NCBI GenBank assembly: GCA_022494885.1
Contig: JAGVSM010000484.1
Span: 124,001-188,000, forward strand
DNA: 64,000 nt
Reading direction: 5' to 3'
From: Micrasema longulum
Taxonomy: Eukaryota; Arthropoda; Insecta; Trichoptera; Brachycentridae
Under the pieces are notes generated by a model that saw only the letters and a program-made list of their open reading frames with translations, was not told the DNA's origin and searched no databases. Each line of letters begins with the position of its first letter. The stretch's first letter is position 1. Shown here piece after piece: positions 43,801 through 58,800 of the stretch. The translations under genes and the position numbers were made by a program.

Positions 43801-46800
43801 TTGAGAATAAGTCATCTTGTTGGATAATACTGGCTCGAATCCTTAAGACCGCGATACTACCTAAACAGACTAAGCGCTTTAGGTATTTAACGTGCATTCT
43901 TTTTCGCTCTGGCCAAGTATGACTCAACGTTGGGAAGCTTGGGACAAACACTGGCAGAATTGCATGGAGTAAATTTGACTTTATTGGACGTGCAAAGATG
44001 AATATTTTTTAAACATATGAAATCACAAACCAATTTTTTTATTTATTTAAATAACCGACATTTTAAAAAATAACGACAAAGCAAGAAGTTTGAATGTATA
44101 AATAAATATTTTTGAACAAGGTAGATTCTACCTTAATTTTTTATAATTCATTAAGTAATTCATTGATGAAAAATATACATGATTTGGTTATAATGTATTC
44201 CTCTCTAAGAAATCCCGTGCCGAGGAATACATTTTACGAGGTTTTTTGGCAAATAATATATTTTTTAATAAAAATATATGCATAACGGCGGCTAGGCGGC
44301 CTCCGTGGTATAGTGGTCAAGACATTTCACTCGCACACGGAAGGTTTCGGGTTCGATTCTCAGTAAGAACACAAAAATTAAATGCAATTTTTCTCAAGCC
44401 TGGGTGTTCTGTGATATAATTCACCACTGTGATTGGACCTCCTGGCCTGTTGTGGTTCATATATATATATATGTAGAGTATTCAGTAAATAAAATATTAT
44501 ACTGTAGGTAAATGAATAAATAATATTTGGTAGTTGCCAAAAGACAAAATATCATTATTGTTACAATTTATACGAACTGGGTGACCATAATTTTCTTTTC
44601 CCCATTTCGAAAACCTGAAACATGTTTAAACAATTGTGTAGTTAGTCGAATAGGTAAAAAAATAAATAAATTGAAAATATTATTAGTTATTGATTGAGAC
44701 GAACTGTTGCCTCGACTTCCTCTATACGATTTGTTTTCGAATTTGAATGGAAATGTGTTTTATGAAAAAACAAAAAAATTCACAATTTAAACAAACGTCA
44801 TCCCACTTCCAAGTCATTCCAAAATTTATCTATCTATTTTTTGAAAAAAAAAAATGTTTTCGACAATAAGATGCATCAGACCATACGACGCACCCCAATT
44901 TTTGGTTGAAATTTCAGAGTAAAAAAGTGCATTTTACCTCACTAAAATCAACAGATAAAAGAATTGAACAAATATGGATGTTCAAACATCAGCAAAATGG
45001 TGAATGTTACTCAGTGGCTACTTAAACCAGCCAATCAAAGGTCATAAGCCCTGTAAATGACTAGACTTTCTCTTATTACTTCATTCCTCACAAAGTCAAA
45101 CCACCGCACACCCAAGGTTCCTATTGTCAAAACTCAGAATTTTGCTGCTTTGGGCCCTAATGAGGTGCGACGATTCGCATCCGTAGAGGAGAATAGGTGT
45201 TATGCAGACGTTATATAGGCGGCATTTGGTTTTCACTGAGTAAATATCCGATCTCTAGACGGCCTTCATACTATTGAATGTGGTGACTGCTATTCCTAGC
45301 CGCACTCTCAGTCCTTTTTGAAAGCTGCCAATTTCATAACATTTACTCCCAGATATTTGAAACTCTCGACCCTTCGACGACTTGGTTTGACAGAGTCAGG
45401 GGATTTTGGGCATCAAAGCATGAAGTGTTACACAGTACATGGTTTTTTGCAATATTGATTTTTAAACCCATGCATGCGGAGTACCTGTTTTGGCTATCTA
45501 CATTTTATTCAAACTTACTCAAAATATTATTGATATTCGTAAAATATAAATTGCGTAGATTATTGATTTATTTATGCAAAATTAATATTACATTATAAAA
45601 TTGTTGAAATAAGTTTCTTTGCATATATTATTCTGTTCACTTATTATCGTGATATTTTTAGGCAACTGATGATATTGTGACTGATGTTGTTAACAAGAAT
45701 GAATCATATCAAATGAAGTTAACTGATCTAGATGCAGATTTCTTAGAACAGATGCAACAGGTAAGGAAAATTTTGTTCTTTTTAAACCTTTTACATAATA
45801 ACACTAAAAAATAATTGCAATAGTTCCAAACATCTTGTTAAAACGATATCAAATAAAAAGAAACATTGCATCGAAATGTCTTTTAAAGGATGTTACGTAA
45901 ATAAAAAAGTCAATTAGGTTTTTTATCTGATATAATTATTGTGACTTAATTATAGCACAAAAACCAAATGGGTTTTTTCTGTCATAATATGTAATAGATA
46001 ATCATTTCCCTTACTCACTTTATATACAATTTGTGAGATCAGAAGAATTTAAGGGTTTTTTATATTTCATCTATTATTATTTCATTGAATGCTTTAATTA
46101 TTTCATTGAATGCTTTGAATCCATACTTTATTATCATAAATGTAAAAGTGCATAGGAGAGGTGAGGAGTAAAAAAGGTTACTGTTTGTTTGTTTATATTT
46201 TTCATCCCGAATTAAGTACAGTGTTAAAAATACATCAACAATGCGTCGCGTTGAGGAAACAAGATTCTATTGAACTTTTATTATATTTATCTTTAAATAT
46301 CAGTTCTATCTGCATCAAAATTTTAAGGAAAAACGAAATCAACCCTTAATTATCATCAATAAGACAATATTAATAAAAAATATCAAAAAAATTAATGTCT
46401 TCATTTCAAACACTCATGTCTCAAAAAAAATATGAATCTACATAGAACCTTGTTTCCCCAACGCGACAAATGAGCAACATTATTTGAAAATGAGTAGGCG
46501 TGGGATGTCAAATAGAATAATTTTGAAATCAATTATTTGATTTTCTATAATTGACTTGCTTTATCTATGATTAGATTGGTTTGTTTTTCGTTTTGATTTT
46601 GTAGTTTTGTAGGATTTTGGATTTGTGAACAGAATAACGATGCGATGTCGCCATAGACTCACGGATGTTTTTTTTTTTCATAGCAATAGTCGGAGGACCG
46701 ACAATCGATACAAGCTACTTTTTGTCCGGAAAAAATATATCATTCCATTAAAAAAACACTCATTGCTGAACGGCAAAACTAATTCATTACCTAACTAATT

Positions 46801-49800
46801 TCTCCTTAATACCACGCGAGCAAAGCCCCGGGTAAAAAATTTAGAGACGATTTTGAATTACGCTATTATTAAGGCGAGTAGGTTTTTATGTAGAGTTTAT
46901 TTTGGCATAAATAACTAATTTTCCGTTTTTGGTGGAGATTTTTAAGTTTGCTTCTAATACCCTATTTTGTAGTTGGTAATTTTTTCCTCGACGGGGACAA
47001 TCATCGGGTTGTGGTCCTGTGGCTAGTGTCTCGGACTCACGGATCAAAGGTCCGTGGTTCGAGTCCCACTCTACCCCAACTCGATTCCCCTTTTCTAATA
47101 GTGAGTTATTTACAACTTGTTGAAAATGGCCCTCAAAATGAAATATTTGGGTAAATCATAAGAATGCAAATATTTTTTTATTTTTTTTTTTAAATATTTT
47201 CATAGTAAAAAGGTTATGTGACTAATGTGCCGCTATAGCCGAAATTGAGTAATAGTAAATACCACTTTTCTCTGAATTTTAAACCACGTCGTATAAGCCG
47301 ACACCTATGGATATAGGATGTAAATTTTGGCATTCACATCAGAAACCATTTTGTACGATAAAATCAACGGATATACAATACACAAAATTTGACTTATTTT
47401 TAGGAATTGTCTACATCGAATGGTTTACATTAAAATCTGTTTTTTAAATATTTTCCTTACATGGCCTTAATAATTTTACATTAAACCTGTTTAACATTAT
47501 TTTGGAATTTGTTCAAAAGAAAAAATGTTATGGTCATTTTATTTTTTTAAAAACCTTTTGATTCTCCTGCAAATTACACTTATTTATTTATTTATTTACG
47601 GACATATTAAGTCCATTTAACAATGGGAAATATATTTCTATGTAATATATACAGGTACAATGGAAATAAAACACAACTTAAGAAAAATAATGCTAGGACA
47701 AATATTAAATAATAATTACTTCCTCGAGACAAGATCTGGTTTATCTTAGTGATTGTTTCAATCTTGAAAGACTTACACCAAAAAAGTCCAGATCTTGTCT
47801 CGAGTTTACAATGCGCCACAATCGGGACATTGGTGCATGCAAGCCATGGTTTGTGCTGTGCTGATCAAGGAACAACACATTATCATTTCGCAATCGGCCG
47901 ATTGAAACATTGAATGTCACTTGTTCCAGTAACAATGGTTCCTCAATTAAGCCATTTAGTAAAAAAAACATAAATATGCTGTCAATGTTATTTCTATGTT
48001 TTTGTAGACTTGAAATTTTTAGCATTGACTCCATATCTCCGTTAGTGTAGTCTCCTCTCTCTAGGCTAATCATCCATGCTACTTTTCTTAGCGGGCGATG
48101 TTGCCCTTTGTGGCATCTTTTAGCCTTTTTACCATTGATATTATTTCACTAAAGTCCTACATTTGTTTAACACTTTGTATCCCGGAGCCGTGTAAACACG
48201 GGTTGTGTCCTGGTCCCGTGTTTTCACGTGGTTTACCAGCTGTCTAAAGAAATGCATTTTATTGATATCTAGTGACTTTTATTAGTACTTTTTCGTTGCT
48301 GGTAAACCACGTGAAAACACGGGACCGAGACACAACGTGTGGTTATTATAATCACGTGTTTACGCTCCGGGATACAAAGCACAAAAAAAGGAGTGAGACC
48401 TGTTTATGTGCGAACATTGCAATGTAATGTAGCAATGTTAGCAAAACTACCACACAAAAATGACTTATTAAATTTTTTCAAATAAATATGAGAAGTTTTA
48501 ATTGATGTAAATCAGTATTTTCATAATTATGACACTTTTAAGAAACCCTTCACAAAGCATGAAATTTCTCAAAAAGGGGCCGGTCACGGAGTAAATTCTA
48601 TGTGTATTCGGCAGGTACTCAAAGTGTTAAAATTTTTTTTATGTAATAGTAATTAATTTCAAATACTGAACCTATAATTATCTTTTGTTAATATATTTAA
48701 TTACAAAAATATCCATAGAATAAATTGGAGCATCCATATGGTTTTAAGATAGTGAACACCCCATTGAACGTGCTGTATGTGTAAATTTAGTTAGTATCTG
48801 AAGTGTTTATTCATTCAGTAAATGTTCCGCGCGGCTTATGCAATGTTTGTGTTTATAATAAAGTGTAGTATTGGCTAAGTCTCTGGCCCCCTATCCCATT
48901 ATCTAGCCGCTTCATCACTTTGTTATATTACATTTCATGCTTTTGTTTTGTTGTTATCGTAATAGCTGATTTATCAATGTTGATTATCATACTATTTGGT
49001 TACAACTTTGATACATCAATTGTTTTTTTTATCTCGATTTGAAAAGTATGTTTATATTTTTTACCTAGAATATTAATTTATTTGACATATTATAGAGAAT
49101 GTTAAATTATAAGATGTAATCATTTATGATAGAATGAATATGTTTATTAAAAAATTACAACAGGGATGGAGAATACCTTAAATAAGGGAATATGGAAGTC
49201 GAGGCATTTACAGGACTTATGACCTGTCATTGGCTGGTTTAAGTGGCCACTTTACACACTGTGTAACATTCACCATTTTGCCTATGTTTGAACATCCATA
49301 TTTCTTCAATTCTTCCATTTGTTGATTTTAGTGAAGTTAAAGAGCTGAAACCTTTATTGTTGTGAAGAGATTCATCTGACTGAATTATTTCACATACACT
49401 TCTTGGACCAGTTGGTTTCATTACAATATTTGAGTTTATCCAAATGTTCATAGACAAAAGACTGGATTTGTATTTCATGAATTTGAAAGATTTTCAGTTT
49501 GCACCTTATTTTCTTTTATTTAAATCTCTCAGAAGAGAATCTACTATTGATTTTTTGTAGGCATATTTTTCTTGATATTGTGTTATTTTAATATATTTTG
49601 CTGTGAAGTTAAATGCACCATGTTTTGAGAGAAGTTTTTTTGGCTCTTGTCTCAAAATGGATGATATTTCCAATGCCGTTTGTTTTATTTATTTTACAGA
49701 AACATCCTGTTAACAATGATTAAATTACCTAATAAAGATAAGGCTTAAAGAGAGACCAGCAAAGTTTGTAAATAAAAATTATATATATTAAATTATGGTA

Positions 49801-52800
49801 CATTTTTTAATGTGTGTGTACGTATATGAATCTCACCCGCATAAAAAAAGGTTTCAGCTCTTTAACTTCACAAACATCAACAGATGAAAGAATTGAAGGA
49901 ATATAGATGTTCAAATATGGGCAGAATGGTGAGTGTTACACAGTGTGTAAAGTGGCCACTTAAACCAACCATTGACCTATCATAAGCCCTGTAGATGCCT
50001 AGACTTCTATATTACCTTCTCTTAAATGTTCATCATCTCTGTTGTAATATGTTAATATAATATACAATATGTAAAAGGGTGTGTTTGTTAGTATCTGTAT
50101 AAAGTATAAGTGTACAGGTGTGTTGTGTGTATTTGTGTGAGAGTATGTGTTCAGGTGTGTGTAAGCGTGCGCATCATTAAAATTTTTTCACTAATGTAAT
50201 TAATTTGAAGAATTAACATGCTAACAAGAATGGCAAAAAACAGACTTTATGTCTCGTAAGGAAAAGAGTAGAGGAGGAATAAAGTTCTTGTATATCAATT
50301 TGATTTTTCCGAAAAGTCTTTTAGAAAAAAGTAAAGTAGATAGCTCTCGTATTTGCATAAAAGGAGGGTAAGTTATGGTTATTTGGTCGCTTTATCATAT
50401 CAGATAGCCGTGTGACATTTATCTCAAACGATTTCCCGATGAGTACACAATCCCTTATCTGCTAACCGACTGGGATTAGTAAGGATAGTAACGCCAGTCC
50501 TTGTCTCACATATTCTTATCTATCTCTCCATTTGCTACCTGCTACCTGTTACTTATCCACCACATGTAGAAATGAATAGATACACACATGACACAATATG
50601 CCTTGTAATAATTCCATTCTATGTGAATATCAGCTTGTTATCAATTATTTATAGATTTCTATCTTATTGTACCACTAAGCCAAAGGACTTAACCGATGGT
50701 GTATTCAAGTAAAATAAATACATACTTAATTAGTAAATGAAACATTTTCGAGACTAATTTGTAGATTCAATTTGTACACTTATTATTTCAAATGATACGC
50801 TCCTTAATAATTTTTTTGTTAAATTTAGAAATAAAGAAAAAGTTTAGTGCTATGGGAAATTGGATATAAAAAACGTCTTCTTACATGCAGTAAAAATTAG
50901 AGCATTTAATTGTACTGCAAAGTTTCTCCAAAATGTACTTAAAAACTAATAACAATAAACAATGTTTTGAGTTTGTCCAAATTTTTGTAAACAATGACCG
51001 GATTCGACTCCCTAGGAGCTGTTAATATTAACATATTACAACATAGAGGGAAAAGATTTTAGAGAAGGTAATATAGAAGTCGAGGCATCTACAGGGCTTA
51101 TGACCTGTCATTGGCTGATTTAAGTGGCCACTTTACACACTGTGTAACATTTACCATTCTGCCCATATTTGAACTTCTATATTCCTTCAATTCTTTCATC
51201 TGTTGATGTTTGTGAAATTAAAGAGCCGAAACCTTTATTTATGCGGGTGAGATTCATCTAATTGAATTATTTCAACTACATACTAGGCGACGCCTGAAAA
51301 TTTCATTTATTCAATTTCTATACTTCTTCATGGACCAGGTGAATTTATCAACAATATTTTAAGTTTGTCCAAATTTTTTTAGACAAGGACTGGATTCAAC
51401 TCCCCGGGGAGCTGCTTATATTAACATATTACAAAAGAGATGAAGAACATTTTAGAGCAGGTAATATAGAAGTCTAGGCATCTATGACAAGTCATAAGCC
51501 TTGTAGATGCTTAGACTTCTATATTACCTTCTCTAAAATGTTCTTCTTTTTTTTGTAATATGCTAATAATAATACGTTTTTAATCAAAATTTCTAGTGAA
51601 CAGCTGTTTAGAATAGCTAATCTATTATGTGTTTTGATGTATTTCCTAGAATGAGTTTCCGAGATGAGTTTAGGATGTTTTCATAGGAATGGGGTTCTCT
51701 TTTTAAATGTCACGACAACTCACCGACGACAACTAGTGACGTCACGGCCGGAGTAATTTTAAAATTGCAAAACTTAAAATTGAAAAAATCATAACGAGTT
51801 CGATAGTCTATTAAAAAATAATAAAAAACTACTGAACTTCCTCATTGTAAATAGATGTAATAAATATTTCGTATCATAAATGATAACGAAATGTAAAATA
51901 CGGTTTGAACTAAATTCGCAGATTTTTATCTTTAATTTGATGAAGCATGATACAAATATGTGACTGATCGAAAATTATGCTTTACCGGATGCATTTTTGT
52001 GTAGTGAAAATATGTAGCTATTCGTCAAAGTGATTGACTAGTGAATAAAATTACATGGCGATATTCATATTTTATCTATTCTCCAATATAATATATTCTT
52101 TAGTGTCTTGTAAATGAGTTTTTTCAAATTATTTTTTTATTTCATTAATCTAATATCAATGTTGTGTAATTTTTTGTTTTCATATAGTATGATGCCTGAA
52201 AAATTATTACATATTCTTAGAACCTTTACCTCCATTAGTTTTTCTTTGTATTTTTTAAATTCCCATTTTCTTTCCTGAATCCTATTCCCGCCTCCTTCCA
52301 AACGCAATCTGTTAATTTCTCTAAAATTTTATTGTGCACACGGAAACATAGATTGACACAACATAGTAGATAAGTAAAGGGTCATTTAATAAGAATAATT
52401 GAATTTATGAACTTTGAACTTAAAATATAAAACTAATTTTATTTTACATAAAACGGATATTTTCATATCATGTTAAATAATATTTGATGTTTTAAAGATA
52501 ATGTCGTTCAAATGTCCCCCACGGCGTTGTTTAATTCGATGTCTAATTTTCATTAGTTCTTGCATTAGATGAGCAAAGTAGGGTAAAAAAATTACTACCC
52601 TGGCAACACTAACGAAATTTCCATTTTGTTTCTTCGACAACCTGACAGATGGAAAAATAGTTCAATTTTTAAGTACCGCATTTGCTACTTAAACATTCGT
52701 TTGATAATTACACATGAAATGTGATACCATCCTGTTTCTTTAAGATCCTAGCAGTAGTATCCTAGCGTATGCGGTTTTTGGAATATTCTTAATTCAATGC

Positions 52801-55800
52801 TAAAAATATTCCTAAATACATAAATAAGCGGGAAACATAAGGATAGTATTTTAAATATAATAATACTGTAAGAAATTTACAATAATATTAATTGATTCAT
52901 GTCATATGTTATATCATATTATATCCCCAGTAAGAAATTCATACTAAACTTAAGTATTTCTATTAACATATTACAACAGAGATGAAGAACATTTTAGAGA
53001 AGGTAATATAGAAGTCTAGGCATCTACAGGGCTTACGACCTGTCATTAGGAAAGCCAGTAGGAAGAGCAATGTCTTCACTCAACCGTATCTCTTCGGATA
53101 TTGACATCTTTCATATTAGTGAAAAAAGTTCAGAGAGGATAGCGTTCTTTCTCTATAATTGCTGGGTATTTTTATTTTACCATTTTTGTATATTTAAATT
53201 TTAGTATGAATTTTTTCGTTTTATGTATGCATTGAACTTTTTTGTAATGTACATTAACGTTTATAAAATAAATAAATTGAATTGAAATTGAAATTGCTTC
53301 TCTCAGCTCTTTAACTTCATTAACATCAACAGATGAAAGAATTGAAGGAATATAGATGTTCAAATATGGGCAGAGTGGTAAATGTTACACAGTGGCTACT
53401 TAAACCAGCCAATCAAAGGTCATAAGCCCTGTAGATTCCTAGACTTCTATATTACCTTCTCTAAAATCTTTTCCCTCTCTGTTGTAATATTTTAATGTTA
53501 ACAGCTCCTAGGGAGTTGAATCCAATCCTTGTCTACAAAAATTTGGACAAACTCAAAATATTGTTAAGCGTTTCTAGTAAAAATTGTTTCCAAAATGGAT
53601 TTAAGATAAATTGTACCTAAGATATAATATTATAAATGTGTTTTTCTACGCAAATTTAAATTAGGTAAATCGTGAACCCGTGTTTATAATTTGAAAACAG
53701 CAGTTTTTTTATTAATTTTTTTTATGAATATAGTAAATTGACTCCTATTTTATATTACATTCTTATATGTATTTATTTATTCGTTTTCTCTTTTTAACTT
53801 TTTTCCTATAAAATATGCTTTACAATATATATATATACTTATGTGAAATATTTATAGTTTAGTAACGTATAAATCTTCAAATGTGTAATTACATAAATAT
53901 TTAATACATCTGTAATCCAACTAGGTAGATCTTAAGTTAATACCATGTAGAATTTTTCTGTCATGCTTTATGTTTACGCAATTTACAATAATTTAGCATA
54001 ATACCCTAAGCCGATACCCCCTTTTAATGTACACTTCAAAACAAGTAATTATTATTTATCTGTATTGGTTTTTAAAGCAGCTATACATTAGTTCCAGTAC
54101 CTAGTCACGAATGCTAATTATGCTTTAAAAGGCACATATTTACTTAGTCAATATTTAAGTTGATGTGAGATTGTACCAAGGCAAATGTTATGCGTTTGCT
54201 TTGTAATATTAATTTCATGTAATTTTGTATTATTCATTTACTAGTCCATACTCGTAGTCTTCATAAAATACTATTCTCAGTTTTATTAACTAAAATAATT
54301 TTAAAAATAAATAATTTAAATCACCTTTATTAGATTCTCAATTAAATGTAATTAAAAGATTATGAACATAAGTTTTATAATAAAATACAGTCGAACTTGG
54401 TTATAACGATCATGGAAATAGCGTAATCTTGGATGTAATGAGGAAACATTAGTTGACATTTTAGTTTTTCTCAATAAATTTATTAACTTTTATAGCTGGC
54501 TGGGGGGGTTGTGCGGCATCTATTTAAAGCCTCTCATAATTTCACAGAAATTATTATTGAGAATAATATTCCGGCGCCCTCCAACATACCCGTCAGAACA
54601 GTTGTTCCTATACACGAAGGTGCTGGATATGAGACAATTGTACCTAAAAGAAGCACTTACACACTTCTGGTCTAACAATACTCAGCAAAATGTCCATACG
54701 AGGTTTTCCCAGAGCATGAATTATGTCATACCCAGAACCCGTATGACTTTTGCTCAGAGACATCTCTCAATTATCGCACCGAGAGTGTTCAATATTTTGG
54801 AAGAGCGTTTTAAGCTCTCAAGGATAAAAACTATGTTCAAGAAAGTAGTTAAGGACTGGATTTTCCTTAGTGGGAGCGATTTGAGTAGGAAACTCCTTGA
54901 TGATTTTCCAAATGTTTGAGTTTACTGTTTACCATATTGATGTGCTATATATATATATATATATATATGTATTAAAAAAAAAAAAAAAAATTATGTTTCT
55001 GATCCTATATTTGCAGTGATATAATCATGTGTCTGTGTCAACTAATTGCTAGTCCCATCTCAACACAGGACTTTTAGTCCCATGGAGTTGGGACTTATGT
55101 CTCAAATAATGTACAATAAACTTATGTATGTAAATAAATAAATAATGAGCTACTTTTCAGACATACTGAACAAAAATATTGTCAACTCTTGAGCAAAATC
55201 TCTTCAACTGTTTAAAAACATAATTTTCGAAATAAAAACCTAACTAATAATATCCAAAAGGGCGGCTGATTTAGGACTGATGCTGCTGGGCGTCGGAATC
55301 GGATTACATGCATGGCATAAGTGTCTAAGTACGTAATTTGTGTTTTCACCGACAACATTAAAAAATGAACACATACGGTTGAAGTTGCATCTAAAAAATC
55401 CTAGTTTTGTGAACTCAGTTAGTACTGGCTCGACACCACATTACAGTTTACAACTTATTTTGTTGTTTATGAATGACATCCTTGTTTTGGGGATTTTTGT
55501 AATGTTTTTTTCAGTTTTTTTTTAAATGTTCTAAGGTCAATACATAATAAAAATTACTAGTGGGTGATGTCAGATCAGTTAAAAACCAACCATTGAATTA
55601 TAAATGTGTCTACTAACAAGATCAAGTGTCTCTCAATTTGTGAAAAAGTGGCGCTTATTTTTTTAAAATTATGTGGTGCGAAAAATAACATTGTGGAAAA
55701 ATAAGAATGTTTATTTATCTGCATTTTTAAATTTAGAAAGTGGCATGTTTGTAAGCATTTATTATTATCTGTATGAATTATATGTATACATATTTACTTG

Positions 55801-58800
55801 TGAGAATATACAACGGCGATTGAATTAAAAATAAACCTTTCTCTGGTATGAGCTAATTCAGTCGGTCTCATCTTCCTCGTAATAACCAAGTTTGACTATA
55901 GTTCATTGTTAATAAGCCTATTAGACATTTGACTCTATTTACAAAATATATTAGTTGTAAACCAATAATTATTACAGACATTGTTGTCAGACAGTATTTT
56001 TGGACGTCATTCTTTTATTTTTATTTCAAAAGTCACTGAATACTCTTTTGAACAAGTTCAGTATACAAATATACAAACTCTCGTATTCCAATATTTATAT
56101 TTTAATATTTTTGCTAACATTCAAATCTGATTGATTTGCTTATAATTTGCTCTGCCAGTGAATCCAGAATGAGGAAGTTCAGTGGTTTTTAAATATTTAT
56201 TTTTTTGTTAATAGACCATAAAACTAAGCCAATTTTTAAAAAAAATATTTTTTATTTATCGTATTTTTATTTACTCATGTAAACGATTATAGTCATCATC
56301 ATTGTCCAAACATAGTTGAGCCAATAATCTCACATTTAAAGCATTCCTTTAGATTTTATTTACTGCTCTAATGAAACCTTGCGCGGACCCCCTGAATTGT
56401 TCAGGGTCCCCCGAATCAATTTTAATTTTCCACGGACCCCTTGGATGATCCCGGGGATCCCTGGCGGTCCGTAAGGACTACTTTGGGAAGCACTGCATTA
56501 GATGTACAAATACATCTATACTCCTGAGGAACTGGACAAGAGAAATACTAAAATCCACGTGCGAGAAAAGAATCCTGCAGTTCTTTGGACATATTTCCAG
56601 AGGGATGGTTCGGAGAAAACTATCCTCTTGGGAAATGCCTACAGAACAGCACAAGACCGTTCCAGAGGGATGGAGACTGTCCACAGACGAACCATGCCTG
56701 GAGAACATATCATTAGAATTGTAAAAATCAGCTTTTAATATATTTTCAATGTTTTTCCCGATTTGTGAAACTACCCTATTAAGATACTTTCATTTACAAT
56801 TATTTGAAGGTAAAAAAGCTGAAGGTCTAGAAAATAATAATCTCTAACTATTTTTATGATTAGTCTGTAAGGTATATTTCTTTGTTTTGTGGGAAATACC
56901 AAATTAATTATTCGGGTACACGAACTCGATGTCGCATGTTTACACATATAAAGATAAAAATATTAAAAATATAAATATTTTCAATTTGAAGTTCTTATTG
57001 TCAATTAGGAATAAAGCCATTAAACTTAATGTAGGATTCCCATAGGAATTGGAAAACACATTAAGTATAGTATACATTTTAATTGGTTGAATGTTATGTT
57101 GGTACATTGAGTCAATATGATACTCGTTAAGGTGAATAGTAATTTAGTTAATTATGCCACTCGGAATACATGCCGCAGCCTATTCATTACTGAGCATTAC
57201 TCATTATTGATTCTTTTGATAATAGCTTAATTAATTTGTTTACTAGGAATACGTGAGTCTATTACTGTTTTTTTATGAAAATGATTCTTTATATGTAAAT
57301 AAATAACTATGTAGGTGTATTTGAGTATATTCTTTAATCCCTGGACTGGCGCAAGAGTCATAAAACTGATCATCTTACTTCTATACAACACGAATCATTG
57401 AGATACATTATTGTGGTTGGTGTGCCTATCCAGTGCCCCTTTTAAAGATGACATTAGAATATTGATTGGAATTTTGGTTGAAAGATTGGATTTTCAAAAA
57501 AGAGAAGAATTGATGGGATCAATTCTTCATTCCTTTTTACGATGATTTGGATCAGAGTCTACGCTTAAAATTCTAATTATATTTTTTGATACATCAACTA
57601 TTTTCAAAAATGATCAAAAATTTGCTAAACTTTACTGCTTTGATAGTAAACAAACTGAAAATGGTCAATGTTTGATATATGGTTTAGAAACTGATTACAA
57701 AACCCGAATTTTAAAATGCAGGTATATACTAAAATTTTACATTGTTTCTAGGTAGGGACCAAGCCTGACGTAGTATTGATGGTGCCAGTAAGAAATAATG
57801 CGGGAAAGATTGTCCTCATAGTTGGACTTCTGGGCTTAGATTGTGGAATCGAATATCAACAGCGGGCCATCTCATATGTTGAAGAAGTTTTTCGGTAAGT
57901 TGGATTTGTTCATTCTATTAATTTCAAGAAGTATTATAGTAAAAATCTTATTATGCATTCGATTTAGACCAGTGTTCTTATGTCAAATGTAGCTAGTAGA
58001 TACAACATACACAAACTAATTTTAGGACATAACATCTGACTAGGTCGAGAAAACCAGACAGCAGAGATTGAAAGACGAATTATATTAAGTTGGGCAGCGT
58101 TTTGAAAAATTATCTACATTCTAAAAAAACAGAAAATACCCATCAGCCTGAAGAGAAAAGCGTATGAAGCATGTGTGCTGCCGGTTGCTACATATGGCCT
58201 AAAAACGGTCTCACTGTCCGATGATGCAAAATATGGCCGATCCAAATGTCTTTCCGATACATTGTTTATCAAGCGTTGATCTTCACCGATTCTGTCTAGT
58301 GCTTCATTATTTTTTGTAATGTGGTCTCTCTTTGTCTTTCCCAGCATTTTTCTAGGACAGGGGTTCCCAACCTTTTTGAGGCTATTTATTTTACACATAA
58401 AGCAGATTAGAATAGTGCCAATACTCTGTTAGGAAGAAATTCAGGGGGGCGAAGCACCCACCAGAGCTTCCTCATCTACTGACCAGATTAATTGAGTAAA
58501 ACAAGAGACCAACACTAACCTTAAACAAAATATACTTTCCTACCCCATGTGAAATTGCGCACAAGACAAACCTTCAAATAAAAAGCTTTTCTCGATAGAA
58601 ATGTTATTATTTCTTTTTTGTATTTGAAATTTATTAATCAACCCTTACGGATTACATTAATTTAACAAATAATTATTCTTTTTTAAATTCATATTCTATT
58701 TTTAACATATTTTGTAAAGGTTGTCTGAGTCTTTTGTTTAGTTTTGTCTGGTAGTTTATATACTTTCAATCCCTGGTTTATTAGTCTAGCTGTCCTTGTC

